Shown here piece after piece: positions 43,702 through 53,230 of a stretch of 64,000 bases of DNA. Below the pieces are notes generated by a model. It was not told the DNA's origin. It ran no database searches and was given only the letters and a program-made list of their open reading frames with translations. Numbering within the stretch: the stretch's first letter is position 1; each line of letters starts with the position of its first letter. Source of the stretch: Arcobacter caeni (lineage in GTDB: Bacteria; Campylobacterota; Campylobacteria; Campylobacterales; Arcobacteraceae). Location: positions 62,001 to 126,000 of the forward strand of contig NZ_MUXE01000001.1 of NCBI RefSeq assembly GCF_003063245.1. Reading direction: 5' to 3'. Position numbers and translations under genes: made by a program.

Positions 43702-45321
43702 ATGATATTAACCAAAGAACAAGAAAAAATAATCAATAGCGATAAACTCTCATTTAAAATAAATGCCGTTGCTGGAAGTGGAAAAACAACAACACTTTTA
43801 GAATATGCGAAAAAAAACTCCCACTTAAAGATTTTGTATCTTGCATATAATAAATCTTTACAAACTTCATTACAAGAAAAACTGAAAATTTATAATTTGC
43901 CTTTTATGCATGTAAGCACCATTCATTCACTTGCCTATAATAAAATCGAAGCTTACAACTACAATCTTGCCCATGATTTAAAAAATCAAGTTATAGAAAA
44001 TATAATAACTACTCATGAACTTACAGTGAATCAAAAAGCCTATTATCCAATTCCTGAATATGTGGCTTTGATAAAAGATTTAGTAAATTTTTATTGTAAC
44101 TCTTCACTGATTGCGCTTGATTCAAAACTTTTGGATTCATATAAAAAACAATCAGAATTAGGTGCAAAAATCCTAGAACTAATAAGTAAAAATGAAACAA
44201 GAGTTATTGAACATCTAAAAACAATTTTAAGCGCCATGAAAAATAAAATCATAGATGCAACCCACGATTTTTATTTAAAGATGTTTTATCTAAATAAAAA
44301 AGTATCGACAAATCTTCCTTATGATTTGATTTTGGTTGATGAAGCTCAGGATATTAGCGATGTAATGATTGGAATTGTTGAAAATCAAAGTTGCAGACGA
44401 ATTTATGTTGGAGATTCTTTTCAACAAATTTATACTTTTAGATTTGCTACAAATGCCTTAAATAAAATTGATTTACCATCTTTTGATTTAACACAAAGTT
44501 TTAGATTTGGAGATAATTTTGCCAAAGTTTTACAAAATAATCTAAACAGTTTATATGAAATAAACTCCTCAAAACCTCTTAAAATTTCAGGTTTAGAGAA
44601 AAGCACTTTGATTGGAAAAAATCATATTGATTTTTCTAAACAATTTTGTGTGATTGCACGAAGTACTTTTGGCTTAATTCAGCAATTAGTCTATTTTATC
44701 CATGATAAAAAAAAGGTCTATTTTGAGGGTGGTTATAACTCTTATTCATTTATGAACCAAACTGTTTATTCTATTTTTTATCTAAAACAGAAAAAAAACG
44801 ACAAAATCACAATAGATGAAATCAAAGATTTTGAAACTATAAATGAGCTAGAACAGTTTGCAAAAGATACAAAAAATCAAGATTATTTAAATATTATCAA
44901 GTTCATAAATACTTATGGTGATAATATTTTTGAGATAAATAAAAAGATAAAAGAGTTTTTAGTAAGTGATAAAAATCAAGCAGATATTATTTTTACAACA
45001 ACCCATAAATCAAAGGGTTTGGAATACAATCAAGTAATTATGGCTGATGATTTTATCTCAAAAAAAGAGATAACAAACACAAAAAACAAACTCTCATATC
45101 AAAGAATAAATGAAGAGTTAAATATCTATTATGTTGCAGCAACAAGGGCAAAAGATGTTATACAACTAGCTGATTTAAATCTATCTTACACTTACAATGA
45201 AAATGATGAAACCACATCTTATGTGAAATCAAGATTTATAAGCAAACGAGCTGATAATAAAAAAAGCAAAGAACTTCAAGATGAATGGTTGAAAAAAAAT
45301 AGAGTCAAAAAACTAATATAA
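43702..45321 (+). CDS. UvrD/Rep-like superfamily 1 helicase
   Basis: A 539-residue helicase, shorter than UvrD (about 720). Motif I is INAVAGSGKTTTLLEYAK (about 17-34), Ia near MHVSTIHSLAYNKI, motif II LILVDEAQDISDVM near 210, III VGDSFQQIYTFR near 235, V FTTTHKSKGLEYNQVIMADDF near 435 and VI YYVAATRAKDVI near 475. It lacks large 1B/2B insertions, resembling FBH1-like or UvrD-like helicases of Campylobacterota. It could unwind DNA in repair or restart of replication. The next gene of unknown function lies 56 bases downstream. Confidence 0.88.
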   Translation: MILTKEQEKIINSDKLSFKINAVAGSGKTTTLLEYAKKNSHLKILYLAYNKSLQTSLQEKLKIYNLPFMHVSTIHSLAYNKIEAYNYNLAHDLKNQVIENIITTHELTVNQKAYYPIPEYVALIKDLVNFYCNSSLIALDSKLLDSYKKQSELGAKILELISKNETRVIEHLKTILSAMKNKIIDATHDFYLKMFYLNKKVSTNLPYDLILVDEAQDISDVMIGIVENQSCRRIYVGDSFQQIYTFRFATNALNKIDLPSFDLTQSFRFGDNFAKVLQNNLNSLYEINSSKPLKISGLEKSTLIGKNHIDFSKQFCVIARSTFGLIQQLVYFIHDKKKVYFEGGYNSYSFMNQTVYSIFYLKQKKNDKITIDEIKDFETINELEQFAKDTKNQDYLNIIKFINTYGDNIFEINKKIKEFLVSDKNQADIIFTTTHKSKGLEYNQVIMADDFISKKEITNTKNKLSYQRINEELNIYYVAATRAKDVIQLADLNLSYTYNENDETTSYVKSRFISKRADNKKSKELQDEWLKKNRVKKLI

Positions 45322-45377
45322 GCAAGGTATTTAGGAATATTTGATAATATATATTTAATAATAAATAAGGGATTTTA

Positions 45378-46124
45378 ATGCAATATTTTGGAACAATTGA
45401 AACTAAATATGAAGAGATTTTTTTAACTGAAAGTTATATGTATTTTAATGCAGAAGATGAAGAAATTACAGTTAAAGAGTTTAAAGAAAAAATAAAAACA
45501 ACAAAAGATAGAAAAAAAAACATAATAGGAACTGTGATTTTATATAGTCCTTTAGTAACTCCAGTTGGGTTTGATTCAAACAAATATTTACTTGAGCAAG
45601 ATTTTGAAGATTTTGGAAAAATGATTGAATTAAAAGGTGAACATCATATCACTATATTCAAACAAGCCATGAGAGAACATTGTGCTGGAAAAATAGTTGA
45701 AATAAGAAATTTATTTAATTTAATAGAGAGAAATATTGATATTCCAGTGTTATTAGAAAAATTTAATAACGATTTAGAAAGTTACAATTCTTTTCAAACT
45801 ACACAATTTGATAGAGAAATAATGTATTTAGATGCTGCAAATTTAATTCCAAGTGGAAAATTTGTATTCTTTTGCTGGGGAGATAAAATCAAAGAAAAAG
45901 AGTTTCCATATATAAACGATTATGCAAAACTTTTATATGAAAACAGTGTAAAACTTGGCAAAAAAGTGGTTTTTGTTTATAAAAAAGAAAAAACTGAGCA
46001 AGGAGCTATTGATTATCTACAATTTTCAAATCCTATGCAAAATCATAAATACAAAAACTCAATTATAAATGCTATAAAAAAAGCTTTTGAAGAGTTTCCT
46101 CCAACGGTTACTCCTTACGAATAA
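45378..46124 (+). CDS. Unknown cytosolic protein
   Basis: A 248-residue protein without signal peptide or membrane helix. The first half reads as beta strands and loops with a charged helix (KEFKEKIKTTKDRKK) and PLVTPVGFDSN; the middle is helical; the last third has a Rossmann-like pattern KFVFFCWGDK followed by KLGKKVVFVYKKEK. No family is recognised. It sits between a helicase and a response regulator, all plus strand; a ribosome site AAGGGA precedes its ATG. Confidence 0.65.
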   Translation: MQYFGTIETKYEEIFLTESYMYFNAEDEEITVKEFKEKIKTTKDRKKNIIGTVILYSPLVTPVGFDSNKYLLEQDFEDFGKMIELKGEHHITIFKQAMREHCAGKIVEIRNLFNLIERNIDIPVLLEKFNNDLESYNSFQTTQFDREIMYLDAANLIPSGKFVFFCWGDKIKEKEFPYINDYAKLLYENSVKLGKKVVFVYKKEKTEQGAIDYLQFSNPMQNHKYKNSIINAIKKAFEEFPPTVTPYE

Positions 46125-46135
46125 AAGGAAAAATT

Positions 46136-47383
46136 ATGTTAACACCTGATTTCTTAAAAAACCAAAGAGTTCTTTTTATTGAAGATGAAGAGTTAGCTAG
46201 AGAAAAACTAGCTAAGATATTAAGTAAACTTTTTAAAGAGGTTGTTTTAGCATCAAATGGTCTTGAGGGATTAGAAAAATACGAAAAATCAAAAATTACA
46301 AATGAAAAAATTGATTTAATCATTTCTGATATTAATATGCCAATTATGAATGGTCTTGAAATGTTAGAAAAGATTAGAGAAATAGATACTGTTATTCCTT
46401 TGATTTTTACAACTGCTAGAAGCGAATCTGATAATTTACAAAAAGCTATTGATTTAAATGTTAGTAATTATATTATGAAACCAATAGATACATTAATTCT
46501 TGTAAAAAAAATAACTGAAGTTTGTGAAAAAAGCTATTTTGAAACAGAACTTCAAGAAAAACAAAAAGAGCTTCAAACATATTTAGATGCTGTTGATAGT
46601 GTGGCATTAATTTATAAAATGGATGAAAATGGTGTTATTTCATTTGCAAATAAAAGCTTATTACTTGCTTCAAAATATACACTTGATGAATTAAAAAATA
46701 TTAATTTTAGCGAACTTCTTCATCCTGATGTTCCAAAACAATCAATTGATGATACATGGGAAATTTTGAAAAAAGGTAAGATTTGGACTGGAAATACTAA
46801 ATTTATCACAAAAGACAAAGAAACTTTTTATTTAAAAAATACAATTTTTAAAATAGAATCTCATCACAAAGATGAGTATATAACTATTGGTTTTTCTACA
46901 ACTCAAGAAAATAATGAAAAGAGAGAATTTCAGAAAAAAGTTATAAAAACAATTCAAGAATTTAATAAAAAAGAGTTTACATATAAAAAGCTTATAGTTG
47001 AACTAAATGATAAAATTGAACAATTAGAGTCATATATTCCTAAATTACAAGAAGAATTAGAAGAACAAAAAGCAAAAACACTAAGTAGACAAAGACAACT
47101 AGAACATTATGAACTGCAAATGCACAATGTTGATGAAAAATACCTAGGACATATGACTGTAAAAAGTAAAGAATCAGATGAATATACAAGAACAATTGCA
47201 ATTTTAAAACAAGAAAAAAACATACTCGCAGATAAAAACAAAGAAGCTAATTTAGAAATAGCTGCTACAAAAAAAGAACTTGATCTTTTAACAAAAACAA
47301 ATGCTGAAAAAATGAAAAGAATAAATGACTTAACAGATGTTATAAAAACACTTGAATCAAGAATTAGAGATTTGATGGAATAA
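46136..47383 (+). CDS. Response regulator with PAS domain and coiled coil
   Basis: A 415-residue protein. The receiver (about 8-130) has FIEDEELAREKL, phospho-Asp in LIISDINMPIMNG near residue 62, FTTARS and MKPID. A PAS domain follows (about 145-260: AVDSVALIYKMDENGVISFANKS and GKIWTGNTKFITKDKE). The last 130 residues form a long coiled coil (LEEELEEQKAKTLSRQRQLEHYEL). It has no output domain of known enzyme or DNA-binding type, so it may act through protein contacts, as such regulators do in Campylobacterota. Confidence 0.87.
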   Translation: MLTPDFLKNQRVLFIEDEELAREKLAKILSKLFKEVVLASNGLEGLEKYEKSKITNEKIDLIISDINMPIMNGLEMLEKIREIDTVIPLIFTTARSESDNLQKAIDLNVSNYIMKPIDTLILVKKITEVCEKSYFETELQEKQKELQTYLDAVDSVALIYKMDENGVISFANKSLLLASKYTLDELKNINFSELLHPDVPKQSIDDTWEILKKGKIWTGNTKFITKDKETFYLKNTIFKIESHHKDEYITIGFSTTQENNEKREFQKKVIKTIQEFNKKEFTYKKLIVELNDKIEQLESYIPKLQEELEEQKAKTLSRQRQLEHYELQMHNVDEKYLGHMTVKSKESDEYTRTIAILKQEKNILADKNKEANLEIAATKKELDLLTKTNAEKMKRINDLTDVIKTLESRIRDLME

Positions 47384-47392
47384 AGGAAAAAT

Positions 47393-47938
47393 ATGTTTAC
47401 AAAAATAATATTAACTTTGATACTAACTTTTAGTTCAATAATTGCAAAGGAAAATAAAATGAGTATTTATGACTTTAATGTAAAAACAATAGATGGTGAA
47501 GAAATTTCAATGCAAAAATACAAAGGAAAAGTTCTTTTGATTGTAAATGTTGCTAGCAAATGTGGATTTACAAGCCAATATGAGGGTTTAGAAAATCTTT
47601 TTGAAAAATATAAAAATGAAGATTTTATGGTTTTAGGATTTCCATCAAATCAGTTTGCAAATCAAGAACCTGAATCAAATGAAAAAATCAAAGAGTTTTG
47701 TTCTTTAACTTATGAAGTAAAATTTGATATGTTCGCAAAAGTAGATGTAAATGGAGATAATGAAGCTCCTTTATATAAATTTTTAAAATCAAATCAAAAA
47801 GGTATTTTAGGAACAGAAGCCATAAAATGGAATTTTACTAAGTTTTTAGTTGATAAAGATGGAAATATTGTAAATAGATATGCATCAACAACTACACCTG
47901 AATCAATAGAAGATGACATAAAAAAACTTCTAAAATAA
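47393..47938 (+). CDS. Glutathione peroxidase-family thiol peroxidase
   Basis: A 181-residue peroxidase. An N-terminal signal peptide (about 1-18) suggests periplasmic location, unlike most bacterial members. Catalytic residues are Cys in NVASKCGFTSQYEGL near residue 52, Gln in GFPSNQFANQEP near 87, and Trp-Asn in IKWNFTKFLVDKDG near 143. The active residue is Cys (TGT), not selenocysteine, despite the Sec machinery in this genome. A conserved second Cys in IKEFCSLTY may form the resolving disulfide, as in thioredoxin-dependent types. Confidence 0.9.
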   Translation: MFTKIILTLILTFSSIIAKENKMSIYDFNVKTIDGEEISMQKYKGKVLLIVNVASKCGFTSQYEGLENLFEKYKNEDFMVLGFPSNQFANQEPESNEKIKEFCSLTYEVKFDMFAKVDVNGDNEAPLYKFLKSNQKGILGTEAIKWNFTKFLVDKDGNIVNRYASTTTPESIEDDIKKLLK

Positions 47939-47990
47939 AGGAACTATAATAGAAAATTTTACAAATAATATCCAAGAAGCAATATCTTAT

Positions 47991-48563
47991 ATGACTTCTT
48001 GGGAAATGTTAGCTGTTTTTTTATCAGTTAGTTATTTATTACTTGCCATTAAACAAAATCTTTGGTGTTGGGGTGCTGCATTTTTTAGTACATTAATTTA
48101 TAGTATTTTATTTTTTGATGCTTCGCTTTTAATGGATAGTGTTTTAAATATCTTTTATTTAATAATGGCTGTTTATGGTTGGTATTCGTGGAAATATGGA
48201 AATAGTGAAAAAATAGAAAAAGAGTTGGGAATAACTAGTTATAGTTTTTTCACAAATATAAAAATCATATTTATTTTAATATTTATCTCTTTATGTTTGG
48301 GTTATTTTATGGCAAATTATACAAGTGCTGATTTTGCATATTTAGATACTTTTACAACTGTATTTGCTGTATTTGCTACTTATATGCTTACAAAAAAAGT
48401 ATTAGAAAACTGGCTTTATTGGGTTGTAATTGATGCTATTTCAATTTATATTTATATTCATAAAGGTTTTTATTTAACAGCTGTATTATTTTTAATATAC
48501 ACACTTCTTGCAATGATTGCGTATAAACAATGGAAAAAAGAGTATTTAAGTTTTGACAATTAA
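47991..48563 (+). CDS. pnuC: PnuC-family vitamin transporter
   Basis: A 190-residue inner-membrane protein with about seven helices. WEMLAVFLSVSYLLLAIKQNLWCW, IYSILFFDASLLMDSVLNIFYLIMAVYGWYSWKYG and the C-terminal YWVVIDAISIYIYIHKGFYLTAVLFLIY are typical of PnuC. The family takes up nicotinamide riboside, or thiamine or riboflavin in relatives. The ATG at 47991 lacks a good ribosome site; AAGGA at 47938-47942 is placed ideally for an ATA codon at 47949 in the same frame, which would add 14 residues. A kinase-like gene overlaps its 3' end, hinting at phosphorylation of the imported vitamin. Confidence 0.87.
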   Translation: MTSWEMLAVFLSVSYLLLAIKQNLWCWGAAFFSTLIYSILFFDASLLMDSVLNIFYLIMAVYGWYSWKYGNSEKIEKELGITSYSFFTNIKIIFILIFISLCLGYFMANYTSADFAYLDTFTTVFAVFATYMLTKKVLENWLYWVVIDAISIYIYIHKGFYLTAVLFLIYTLLAMIAYKQWKKEYLSFDN

Positions 48564-49299
48564 AGAATTAAAAAAATATAATATTTTTAAAGAAGAGTTA
48601 TTAAGCCTTGAGTTATTAAAAAATCAAGGTTTTAATAATATATCTTATCTTCTAAAAACTATCGAAAATTCTTATGTAATAAGAGTTTTTAAATCAAATG
48701 AAAGTGTAAATATAAGCCGTGAATTTGAGTATAAAATTCAAAAAAAAGCTTACAAAAAAAACATAGCTTCAAAACCTATTTTTTTAAATGCTAAATTTAT
48801 GATTTATGAGTATGAAAAAGGTATTCATAAAACTAAATTATCAGATTTTGAATTAAAAGAATTGGTTTTAAAAGTAAAAATATTTCATAAATTTAAAATA
48901 AAAGAAAAACCTTATGATTTACTTTTGGATTTAAAAAATTATTCGCAAAAACTTACAAATAAGAAAAGTAAAAAATTAATAAAAAATTGTTATAAAAGTT
49001 TGCAAATACTAAAAAAATACAAATACAATTTTGCATTAACACATCATGATTTAAACCCTAAAAATATAATTTTTAACGAAATGAGCTTGAAAATTATTGA
49101 TTGGGAATATGCAGGAGTTAATGATTGTTTTTTTGATTTGGCTTCTATTTGTATGGAGTTTAAACTAAACAAAAATCAAGAAAAAGTAGTTTTAAATAGC
49201 TATTTTAAAACTAAAAAAAGTTATCACAAAATAAAACTAAAACATTACAAAATTATTTATGATAGTTTCTGTAAACTTTGGTTTGAAGCAAATATTTAA
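48553..49299 (+). CDS. Choline/thiamine kinase-like phosphotransferase
   Basis: A 248-residue APH-fold kinase. The N-lobe has a glycine-like loop NNISYLLKTIENSYVIRVFKS with the lysine-equivalent Arg, the catalytic loop reads LTHHDLNPKNIIF near residues 162-174 (Asp and Asn) and the metal site is LKIIDWEYAG near 181-190. It resembles choline kinase or ThiK thiamine kinase. The TTG start lies inside the end of pnuC (11-base overlap), so the two are coupled. Thiamine or nicotinamide riboside are reasonable substrates. The lysine-rich composition is high even for this genome. Confidence 0.8.
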   Translation: MTIKELKKYNIFKEELLSLELLKNQGFNNISYLLKTIENSYVIRVFKSNESVNISREFEYKIQKKAYKKNIASKPIFLNAKFMIYEYEKGIHKTKLSDFELKELVLKVKIFHKFKIKEKPYDLLLDLKNYSQKLTNKKSKKLIKNCYKSLQILKKYKYNFALTHHDLNPKNIIFNEMSLKIIDWEYAGVNDCFFDLASICMEFKLNKNQEKVVLNSYFKTKKSYHKIKLKHYKIIYDSFCKLWFEANI

Positions 49300-49335
49300 A
49301 AGAGATATTTAACCTCTTTCGGGTATTATTCCCTA

Positions 49336-51189
49336 ATGAATCTACTAGACAAACTCAAACAACTTCCCGATGATGCAGGCGTTTATCAATACTTTGATAA
49401 AAATGGTCATTTACTTTATATTGGAAAAGCAAAAATTCTAAAAAATAGAGTTAAATCGTATTTTAAATTTACTCCAAAACTTCTTCCTGCTGATAAATTA
49501 GGTGCAAGAATTTATAAAATGATTAGCGAAGTTGAAAGTTTAGAATGGATTGTTGTTCCAAGTGAGCATGATGCTTTGATTTTGGAAAACTCTTTAATCA
49601 AACAGCTAAAACCAAAATACAATATTTTACTTCGTGATGACAAAACTTATCCTTATATTGTCATTGATTATGGTGAAGATTTTCCACGACTTGAAATCAC
49701 AAGAAAAATTCATAAAGGCAAAAATATCAAATATTTTGGACCATATTCAACGGGTGCAAAAGATATGCTTGATAGCATTTATGAAATAGTTCCATTGGTG
49801 CAAAAAAAATCTTGCATAAAAGGAAAAACTGCTTGTTTATTCCATCAAATAAAAAAATGTTTTGCTCCATGTGAAAATAAAATATCAAAAGAAGAGTACG
49901 CAAAAATAGTAGAAAATGCTTTAGAATATATCTATAATAAAACAAAATTAATCTCAAAACTAAATGAAAGAATGTTGCAATATTCAAATGATTTTAGATT
50001 TGAAGATGCAATGATGATACGAGATAGAATAAAAACTATAGAAAAATCTCAAATAAAATCAGGAATTGATTTAACAACAAACGAAGATATAGATATTTTT
50101 GCAATAACAGCTTCAAACAAAAAAGCTGTAATTGTTCGAATGTTCATAAGAGATGGAAAAATCACATCTTCAAGCCATGACTTTTTAAAAGTTGATAACT
50201 TTGATGAAGAGTTTGAATTTGATTTCCAAGAAGCTTATAAAAGAGCAATTATCAACTACTATGATAATGAAATTCCACTTTTACCAAAAGAGATTTTAGT
50301 GGGAATTGAACTATCTGATACTTCTGATTTAGAAGAATTTTTACAAATAAAATTTAATAAAAAAATCAAAATTATAAATCCAAAAAAAGATAAGAAAAAA
50401 GATATTGTTCAAATCGCTCTTAGCAATTGTGATGAACTTTTACGAATTGATTCAAGTAAAAACCAAACAAGTATTTATGAAGAGTTAAAAGATTTATTTA
50501 CACTTCAAACTCTTCCATATAGAGTTGAAAGTTATGATAACTCACATATGATGGGACAAGCAACTGTAGGAGCTATGGTTGTTTGGAGTGAAGAGTTAAA
50601 TGCTTTTGATAAAAAATCTTTTAGACATTATAATCTTGAATCAAAAGATGAATATTCTCAAATGAGAGAGATGTTAATTAGAAGAGTTGAGAGTTTTGAG
50701 AAAAATCCAGCACCTGATTTATGGATAATTGATGGTGGTGAAACTCTTCTAAAATTAGCCTATGATATTGTGTTATCAGTTGGAGTAAATCTTGATATAA
50801 TTGCGGTTGCAAAAGAGAAAATCGACGCAAAAGCTCATAGAGCAAAAGGTGCAGCAAAAGATATTATTCACTATAAAGATAAGAAAAGTGGTGAATTTAA
50901 AAATTTTAAATTATCAACAAGCGATAAAAGATTACAATTTGTGCAAAGACAAAGAGATGAAGCTCATAGGTTTGTAATCAATTTTCATAAGAAACAAAAA
51001 AGAGCAGAAGATAAACAGATTTCATTATTACAAATCAAAGGAATAGGAGAAGCAAAAATCAAAAAACTTCTTTTATATTTTGGAGAATTTGAGAAAATCA
51101 GAAATGCAACTTTTGATGAATTAAAAAATGTTTTAAATGAAAAAGATGCAATGACTATATTAAATTATTTTACAAATCCAAAGGATTAA
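49336..51189 (+). CDS. uvrC: Excinuclease ABC subunit C
   Basis: A 617-residue nucleotide-excision repair nuclease. The GIY-YIG domain (about 10-95) has [19 protein letters not shown] and [25 protein letters not shown]-type segment is near 205-235 ([13 protein letters not shown]), the RNase H-like second nuclease starts near 390 with [28 protein letters not shown] follows, and helix-hairpin-helix motifs are at the C-terminus ([20 protein letters not shown]). A cysteine set [23 protein letters not shown] near 155-180 fits the 4Fe-4S cluster reported for UvrC. Confidence 0.96.
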   Translation: MNLLDKLKQLPDDAGVYQYFDKNGHLLYIGKAKILKNRVKSYFKFTPKLLPADKLGARIYKMISEVESLEWIVVPSEHDALILENSLIKQLKPKYNILLRDDKTYPYIVIDYGEDFPRLEITRKIHKGKNIKYFGPYSTGAKDMLDSIYEIVPLVQKKSCIKGKTACLFHQIKKCFAPCENKISKEEYAKIVENALEYIYNKTKLISKLNERMLQYSNDFRFEDAMMIRDRIKTIEKSQIKSGIDLTTNEDIDIFAITASNKKAVIVRMFIRDGKITSSSHDFLKVDNFDEEFEFDFQEAYKRAIINYYDNEIPLLPKEILVGIELSDTSDLEEFLQIKFNKKIKIINPKKDKKKDIVQIALSNCDELLRIDSSKNQTSIYEELKDLFTLQTLPYRVESYDNSHMMGQATVGAMVVWSEELNAFDKKSFRHYNLESKDEYSQMREMLIRRVESFEKNPAPDLWIIDGGETLLKLAYDIVLSVGVNLDIIAVAKEKIDAKAHRAKGAAKDIIHYKDKKSGEFKNFKLSTSDKRLQFVQRQRDEAHRFVINFHKKQKRAEDKQISLLQIKGIGEAKIKKLLLYFGEFEKIRNATFDELKNVLNEKDAMTILNYFTNPKD

Positions 51190-51191
51190 TT

Positions 51192-52214
51192 TTGGCAAAA
51201 ATTTTATTAAATAAAGAAAATTTACTTTACAATTTTGGTGTTATTTCAAAACAAACAGGTTCTGTTGAAAAGGTCGCTGTTGTTCTAAAAGATAACGCTT
51301 ATGGGCATGGACTTTTAGAAATTGCAACAATGGCAAGTGAATTTGGAATCAAAAAAGCAGTAGTGAAATCAATAGAAGAAGCGTTAGTAATTGAGAAATT
51401 ATTTGATGATATTTTAATCCTTGCACAAAAAGATATTCACACTTATTCACATACTTTTCACATAGCTTTAAATAGCCTTGATGCTATAAAAAACTTACCT
51501 GAAAATATAAATGTTCATATCAAGGTAGATACGGGAATGCACCGAAATGGTGTAATGCCAGAAGAGTTAGAAACGGCTATTTTAGGGCTTTTAGAAAAAA
51601 ATATTAAAATCACGGGTGTATTTACACATCATAAAAACTCAGATGAATTAACAACTGACTTTTACTGGCAGAAGTCCGTATTTAAAGGGGTAAAAGAGAA
51701 TGTGAAAACAATATGTGAAAAACTTTCTTTAGCAATCCCCGCATTCCATTCTTGTAACTCAGCAGCACTTTTTAGAACCACTGATTTTGACGAAGATTTT
51801 GCAAGAGTTGGAATTGCAACTTATGGATATTTAGATAATGCAGGAGTTTTTGATTTTCCAGTTTTAAAACCAGTTATGTCACTTTGGGCTTCAAGATTAG
51901 CAACACGAGAGTTAAAAAAAGGACAAAGTGTTGGTTATGGTGGAACATTCACTGCAAGTGAAGATATGACTGTTTCTACTTATGATTTAGGTTATGGAGA
52001 TGGATTTTTAAGATTAAATGAAAGAACAGCTTACACAACACCAAAAGGTTATAAAGTTTTAGGTCGTGTTTCTATGGATAATCTTTCACTAAACACAAAA
52101 GATGAGGATGTTTGTATTTTTGATGATGTTCATGTATTGGCAAAATTACACGATACTATCACATACGAAATCACAACAACACTAAGTCCATTTATAAAAA
52201 AAGAAATAGTGTGA
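51192..52214 (+). CDS. alr: Alanine racemase
   Basis: A 340-residue PLP racemase making D-alanine for peptidoglycan. The PLP lysine is in [14 protein letters not shown] near residue 33, [13 protein letters not shown] near 110-122, [11 protein letters not shown] near 145, and the second catalytic Tyr in SVGYGGTF near 248, with GRVSMDNLS later. It starts with TTG two bases after uvrC and overlaps the Sel1 gene by 4 bases. It is slightly shorter than the usual 360-370. Confidence 0.93.
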   Translation: MAKILLNKENLLYNFGVISKQTGSVEKVAVVLKDNAYGHGLLEIATMASEFGIKKAVVKSIEEALVIEKLFDDILILAQKDIHTYSHTFHIALNSLDAIKNLPENINVHIKVDTGMHRNGVMPEELETAILGLLEKNIKITGVFTHHKNSDELTTDFYWQKSVFKGVKENVKTICEKLSLAIPAFHSCNSAALFRTTDFDEDFARVGIATYGYLDNAGVFDFPVLKPVMSLWASRLATRELKKGQSVGYGGTFTASEDMTVSTYDLGYGDGFLRLNERTAYTTPKGYKVLGRVSMDNLSLNTKDEDVCIFDDVHVLAKLHDTITYEITTTLSPFIKKEIV

Positions 52215-52879
52215 AAAAAACTCTACTTTTTCTATTTATTCTAGGAAGTTTTTTAAATGCCATGACTTTTGAAGAAGCAAATGCTATTCAAAAAGTTCAA
52301 GGAAGTTTAAAAGCTCTTGGTGCATATAAAGAATTAGTAGAGCAAAATAATCCTCAAGCAATGCATGAATTGGCGCTTATTTATCTAAAAGGTGATGGAA
52401 TTGCAAAAAATATAAATAAAGCTCAAGAACTTCTAAAAAAAGCTTCTGATTTAGGAAATGCTGAATCTACATATATTTTGGCAAAACTTTATCTTTCAAA
52501 TAAAACAATATTTTTCGATGAAAAAAAAGCTTATAACACTTTTGTAGATGCAGCAAATCAAAATCACGCAAAAGCCCAACTGATGATTGGACGATTCTTT
52601 TTATTAGGAGAAATCGTATCAAAAGATTACGAAAAAGCCCTACACTATTTCAAACTAGCTTCAAAACAAAAAGAGTACGAAGCAAACTGTTATATTGCCT
52701 ATATGTACGCAAGTGGAACAGGTGTTTTTCCAAATTTTGGAAGAGCAAATAGTTTCGCAAAAAGTGAATATGAAAAAGGCAATAAATTTTGTATAAAAGT
52801 ATGGAATGATTATAATTTATTTAAATATCCAAAAGATGAGGGGTTTAGGATTGGGGATTATAATGTGCCTGTTGAATAA
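52211..52879 (+). CDS. Sel1-repeat periplasmic protein
   Basis: A 222-residue secreted protein with signal peptide (about 1-17, ending LNA) and about four Sel1 repeats: [76 protein letters not shown]. Two cysteines lie in the last part. GTG start overlapping alr by 4 bases. Such proteins are common in Helicobacter and Arcobacter relatives and mediate protein contacts. Downstream lies a decayed region and then the convergent RADAR operon. Confidence 0.83.
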   Translation: MKKTLLFLFILGSFLNAMTFEEANAIQKVQGSLKALGAYKELVEQNNPQAMHELALIYLKGDGIAKNINKAQELLKKASDLGNAESTYILAKLYLSNKTIFFDEKKAYNTFVDAANQNHAKAQLMIGRFFLLGEIVSKDYEKALHYFKLASKQKEYEANCYIAYMYASGTGVFPNFGRANSFAKSEYEKGNKFCIKVWNDYNLFKYPKDEGFRIGDYNVPVE

Positions 52880-53172
52880 TTTTTAGTTATATTAGTCCAA
52901 GAAAATGGAAGTAGAATAAATGAAATAAAAGAAGAAATTAGTAGCATCTTTGGTATTTCTGTTGATTTAGCTGATAGTTCAGGAATGGGGAAAACTGCTA
53001 AAAAATTTATTCTTGATAGAGCTATTTATTTCTAAAATATATTTGATAAAGATGATTTAAAAAGTATTTATGATATTAGAACTTATCAACCATTGAATGA
53101 ATAATTAAATTTGGTCTTCCAAAGTTTAAAGAGCAGCGTCTTAAAGTTATATCTAACTATAAAGCAAAATGA
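52880..53172 (+). pseudogene. Decayed coding remnant next to RADAR
   Basis: The 351-base gap between the Sel1 gene and rdrB has no intact gene. One frame reads VILVQENGSRINEIKEE, then ISVDLADSSGMGKTAKKF, ends at TAA after RAIYF, then continues IFDKDDLKSIYDIRTYQP to a second stop; a further piece, FGLPKFKEQRLKVISNYKAK, follows in a shifted frame and ends at 53172. Composition and flow are protein-like, with a possible P-loop GMGKT. The family is not recognised. It may be the end of a gene cut when RADAR was inserted or an older defence gene. Confidence 0.5.
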
Positions 53173-53230
53173 TAAAATAACTTCTATTTAAATAAAAATC
53201 CTATTTTTATGCTAATCTAATTAAATGAGT

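Noticed and set aside
47393-47938. Glutathione peroxidase as a further selenoprotein
   Set aside because: The active-site codon is TGT (Cys), and the frame has no in-frame TGA.
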